A stretch of 64,000 nt of DNA from Variovorax sp. MHTC-1 (lineage in GTDB: Bacteria > Pseudomonadota > Gammaproteobacteria > Burkholderiales > Burkholderiaceae_C), in contig NZ_RWKI01000021.1 of NCBI RefSeq assembly GCF_003984645.1, forward strand, positions 18,887 through 82,886. Reading direction: 5' to 3'. This document shows, one piece after another, positions 61,254 to 64,000 of this stretch (position 1 is its first letter; every line of letters starts with the position of its first letter). Both the position numbers and the translations under genes were made by a program. The notes under the pieces are model-generated. The model was not told where the DNA came from. It was given only the letters and a program-made list of their open reading frames with translations, and searched no databases.

Positions 61254-62095
61254 GTCTGGGGCAGGCAATCAGTCCCGAGTTGCGCGAGTGGGTTGTCGCG
61301 CAGCTCGCTGCGGGGCATTCGGTACCCAGCCTGCGAGCTTCGATGCGCGATGCCGGCTGGCACCCCGAGGTAGCGGAAGCCGCCCTGGCCGAGGTCGAGG
61401 CGCAGGCTGCGGGCGCGGCGGCCGTCACTCCGCCGCGTGCCGAGATGCCGGGGCCGGACCTGTCGACCTCGCCGCTCTACATCGACACCGGAGATCGCCT
61501 CGTCCAGGTGCTCCAGACGATGCGCCATCCGCGCGTCGTGGTGTTCGGCGACCTGGTGTCCGACGAGGAATGCGAAGGCCTGATCGCGGCCGCCCGGCTG
61601 CGGCTCGCGCGTTCCCTCACCGTCGAGACCCAGACCGGCGGCGAGGCGCTCAACGTCGATCGCACCAGCGACGGCATGTTTTTCGAGCGCGGCGAGAACG
61701 TCTTCGTCGCGCGGCTGGAGCAGCGCATCGCGACCTTGCTGCGCTGGCCGCTCGAGTTCGGCGAAGGCCTGCAGATCCTGCGCTACAGCCCCGGTGCGCA
61801 ATACCGGCCGCACTACGACTACTTCGATCCCGCAGAGCCCGGCACTCCGACCATCCTGCGGCGCGGCGGCCAGCGCGTCGCGACGCTCGTGATGTACCTT
61901 CAGGAGCCTGAGCTGGGCGGCGCCACCACCTTCCCGGACGTCGGGCTCGAGGTTGCACCCAAGCGCGGCACCGGCGTCTTCTTCAGCTACGAGCGACCCG
62001 ACCCTGGGACGCGCACGCTGCATGGCGGGGCCCCGGTGCTCGCCGGCGAGAAGTGGGTCGCGACCAAGTGGTTGCGGGAGCGCGAGTTCATCTAG
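61250..62095 (+). CDS. 2OG-Fe(II) oxygenase, prolyl 4-hydroxylase-like
   Basis: 281-aa oxygenase. The iron ligands are H188 and D190 (YRPHYDYF) and H258 (TLHGG); K268 (GEKWVATKW) would bind 2-oxoglutarate. The N-terminal 60 residues form a separate helical module (SPELREWVVAQLAAGHSVPSLRASMRDAGW). Substrate unknown; bacterial homologues hydroxylate proline residues of proteins such as EF-Tu. The ATG overlaps the yaaA stop by 4 bp, suggesting coupled translation. Oxygen/iron dependence fits its association with YaaA. Confidence 0.92.
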   Translation: MSLGQAISPELREWVVAQLAAGHSVPSLRASMRDAGWHPEVAEAALAEVEAQAAGAAAVTPPRAEMPGPDLSTSPLYIDTGDRLVQVLQTMRHPRVVVFGDLVSDEECEGLIAAARLRLARSLTVETQTGGEALNVDRTSDGMFFERGENVFVARLEQRIATLLRWPLEFGEGLQILRYSPGAQYRPHYDYFDPAEPGTPTILRRGGQRVATLVMYLQEPELGGATTFPDVGLEVAPKRGTGVFFSYERPDPGTRTLHGGAPVLAGEKWVATKWLREREFI

Positions 62096-62138
62096 CTCAC
62101 CAGGGCCCGCGGCGCTCCTGCGGGTTGTCGACGACGCT

Positions 62139-63032
62139 ATGAAACTGACAGCCAACGGCATCCAGATCGAGGTCGAAGACAGCGGCGGCGAGGGGCGCCC
62201 CGTGATTCTTCTGATCATGGGCCTGGGCATGCAGCTCATTGCCTGGCCGGACGCCTTCGTGCAGACACTGGTCGAGGCCGGCTTCCGGGTCGTGCGCTAT
62301 GACAACCGGGATATCGGCCTGAGTCAGGGCTTCGACGAGGCCGGTACCGGCAACCTCGTCTGGCAGGCCGTGCGGCAGCGCATCGGTCTGCCGGTGCGCT
62401 CCGCCTACACGCTGCAGGACATGGCGAACGACGCGCTAGGCGTGCTCGATGCGCTGGGCATCGGGCTTGCCCACGTGGTGGGCGCGTCGATGGGCGGGAT
62501 GATCGCCCAGCGCCTGGCAGCCGCCGCGCCGCAGCGGATGACCAGCTTGGTCAGCATCATGAGCTCGAGCGGCGCCCGCAACCTGCCGGGCCCGCGGCCC
62601 GATGTGGCGGCCGCACTCATGCGGCGCCCCGCCAGCCGGACCGAGGCCGCGCTGGTGGCGCACAGCCTGGGCTTTGTTCGCCTGATCTCTAGCCCTGCAT
62701 ATCCGCAGGAAGAGCGGGTGCTGACCGACCGAATCACCCGCGGGCTGAGGCGCGCGTACCGGCCGGCGGGCATCGTGCGGCAAATGCTGGCCATCGGTGC
62801 CGACAGCGGCCGCGAAGCCCTGCTGGCGCGCATTGCCAGCCCCACGCTCGTCCTGCATGGCGACGCCGATCCCCTGGTTCCCATCGCCTGCGGTCAGGAC
62901 ACCGCGCGGCGCATCCCGGGCGCACGCTTCGTGTCCGTGCCCGGCATGGGACATGACTTGCCGCCACAGGTGATCGACATCCTCCTGCAGCACATCGTCC
63001 CTTTTTTGCAGACAGCCGAGAAACGCGCATGA
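62139..63032 (+). CDS. Alpha/beta hydrolase
   Basis: 297-aa hydrolase. Oxyanion region IMGLGMQLIAW, nucleophile elbow GASMGG (S117), acidic residue in HGDADPLVP and His in GMGHDLP. The N-terminus MKLTANGIQIEVED has no signal peptide, so it is cytoplasmic. Similar to proline iminopeptidase or esterase relatives; substrate unknown. It ends in a 4-bp ATGA overlap with queF. Confidence 0.92.
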   Translation: MKLTANGIQIEVEDSGGEGRPVILLIMGLGMQLIAWPDAFVQTLVEAGFRVVRYDNRDIGLSQGFDEAGTGNLVWQAVRQRIGLPVRSAYTLQDMANDALGVLDALGIGLAHVVGASMGGMIAQRLAAAAPQRMTSLVSIMSSSGARNLPGPRPDVAAALMRRPASRTEAALVAHSLGFVRLISSPAYPQEERVLTDRITRGLRRAYRPAGIVRQMLAIGADSGREALLARIASPTLVLHGDADPLVPIACGQDTARRIPGARFVSVPGMGHDLPPQVIDILLQHIVPFLQTAEKRA

Positions 63033-63886
63033 GCCTCGACAACACCCCCGAACAATCCCAGTTGGGCCGCGCCTCGGCTTACGTCGATCGCTACGACGCC
63101 GGCCTGCTGTTCCCGATTTCGCGCGCAACGCAGCGTGAAGCCATGGGCATCGCCGCCAATGCACTGCCCTTCTTCGGCGCCGACCTCTGGACTGCTTTCG
63201 AGCTGAGTTGGCTCAATCCTCGCGGCAAGCCCCAGTTGTCCATCGCGCATTTCACCGTGCCTTGCGAGACGCCCAACATCATCGAGAGCAAATCCTTCAA
63301 GCTCTATCTCAACAGCTTCAACAGCACGGTGTTCGCCGATGCGGAAGCCGTGCGCGAACGCCTGCGCACGGATCTGAGCGAAGCCTTGTGGCGCGGCAGC
63401 GACAGCGCCGCGGGCATCGGCGTGAAACTGGTCGCCCCCGACATGTTCGACCGCGAGCAGGTGCATGAACTCGACGGCCTCGATCTCGATCGGCTCGACA
63501 TCGAATGCACGCACTATCAGCCGGCGCCCGAACTGCTTTCGAGCGACCCGACCCAGGTTCCTGTGGCCGAGACGCTCACCAGCCGTTTGCTGAAGAGCAA
63601 CTGCCTCGTGACCGGCCAGCCCGACTGGGGCAGCGTGCAGATTCGTTACAGCGGCCCGCCGATCGACCAGGCGGGCCTGCTGGGCTACATCGTGAGCTTC
63701 CGCAATCACAACGAGTTCCATGAACCCTGCGTGGAGCGCATGTTCCGGGACATCTGGCGCCGCTGCCAGCCGGCGAAGCTGGCCGTCTATGCCCGCTATA
63801 CCCGGCGCGGCGGACTCGACATCAACCCGTTCCGCACCAGTTGGCCGCAGGCACTGCCGGCGAACACCCGCATGGCGCGGCAGTAG
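63029..63886 (+). CDS. queF: NADPH-dependent 7-cyano-7-deazaguanine reductase (long form)
   Basis: Reduces preQ0 to preQ1 in queuosine biosynthesis, 285 aa. The family signature ESKSFKLYLNSFN is at about 86-98; catalytic Cys192 (SNCLVTGQPDW) and Asp199 match E. coli QueF C190/D197. It is the two-domain type. The start overlaps the preceding stop by 4 bp. Last gene before the window edge. Confidence 0.97.
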   Translation: MSLDNTPEQSQLGRASAYVDRYDAGLLFPISRATQREAMGIAANALPFFGADLWTAFELSWLNPRGKPQLSIAHFTVPCETPNIIESKSFKLYLNSFNSTVFADAEAVRERLRTDLSEALWRGSDSAAGIGVKLVAPDMFDREQVHELDGLDLDRLDIECTHYQPAPELLSSDPTQVPVAETLTSRLLKSNCLVTGQPDWGSVQIRYSGPPIDQAGLLGYIVSFRNHNEFHEPCVERMFRDIWRRCQPAKLAVYARYTRRGGLDINPFRTSWPQALPANTRMARQ

Positions 63887-64000
63887 CGGCAGCAGATAGC
63901 GGCGTTGCGCGCAAAAAGTTGAGGGGCAGTTGGCCGGCGCTCATAAACCGTGTCATAATCGAGGGCTCCGCTCAAGACGGCGAGCTGCTTTGGGATCCTC
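63887..64000 (+). promoter_or_regulatory. Intergenic region after queF with promoter-like sequences
   Basis: No gene visible. TTGGCC (63930) and CATAAT (63954) are spaced by 18 bp, and an alternative TTGAGG (63919) and CATAAA (63942) by 17 bp, so a promoter reading out of the window is plausible. The downstream gene lies outside. Confidence 0.35.

Overview
The window is a GC-rich, densely packed chromosomal segment from a betaproteobacterium, most likely family Comamonadaceae and probably Variovorax or a close relative. This rests on gene content and order: trxB / crp-type / ftsK / lolA / rarA, ribF-ileS-lspA, rpmB-rpmG, several Bug-type receptors and TctAB, a complete liv permease/ATPase set, and a family of short palindromic intergenic repeats. 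The species is an inference. No prophage, insertion sequence, CRISPR array or rRNA operon is visible. There is one tRNA, Leu(CAA).

Layout. 1-5379: membrane-anchored S1C protease (cut by the window edge), TatD nuclease, a small basic secreted protein, then a tight operon of DNA-deoxyinosine glycosylase, spermidine-synthase-like protein and an orphan GspE/PilB-type ATPase. 5501-10277: tripartite tricarboxylate transporter tctB-tctA, a strong terminator, then tctC with a gamma-glutamyltransferase-family gene. 10285-14128: two EamA permeases, an atypical SDR protein and a quinone oxidoreductase. 14132-21378 (minus): a co-directional LacI regulator, ABC importer (receptor, two permeases, ATPase), phosphodiesterase and Na/Pi cotransporter, with a long palindrome at its head. 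21444-25934 (minus): lspA, ileS, ribF. 26099-31236: HNH nuclease, enoyl-CoA hydratase, lipoprotein hydrolase and two acyl-CoA dehydrogenases.

31381-37107: purN, an I78-inhibitor-like lipoprotein, DUF1653, a large M48 membrane protease, an RsmB-like rRNA methyltransferase and a fatty-acid desaturase. 37245-44114: ribosomal proteins L33 and L28, trxB, a Crp/Fnr regulator, ftsK, lolA, rarA. 44369-48005: livHMGF without a receptor gene, followed convergently by an orphan Bug receptor. 49018-53357: ferredoxin-type reductase, an epimerase with a TTG start, an HtrA-like protein that has lost its catalytic residues beside a LuxR-type regulator, a Tyr/Pro-repeat secreted protein and two very small genes with strong ribosome-binding sites. 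53525-63886: tRNA-Leu, cysM, Nudix hydrolase, tusA-like, SGNH hydrolase, galU, valS, yaaA, 2OG-Fe(II) oxygenase, alpha/beta hydrolase and queF.

Most of the region is housekeeping. The parts that look least described are the seven-gene LacI/ABC/phosphodiesterase/NptA unit (possibly phosphodiester salvage), the pseudo-protease plus LuxR pair, the terminator-split tct locus with its repeats, and the pair of tiny genes near the tRNA.
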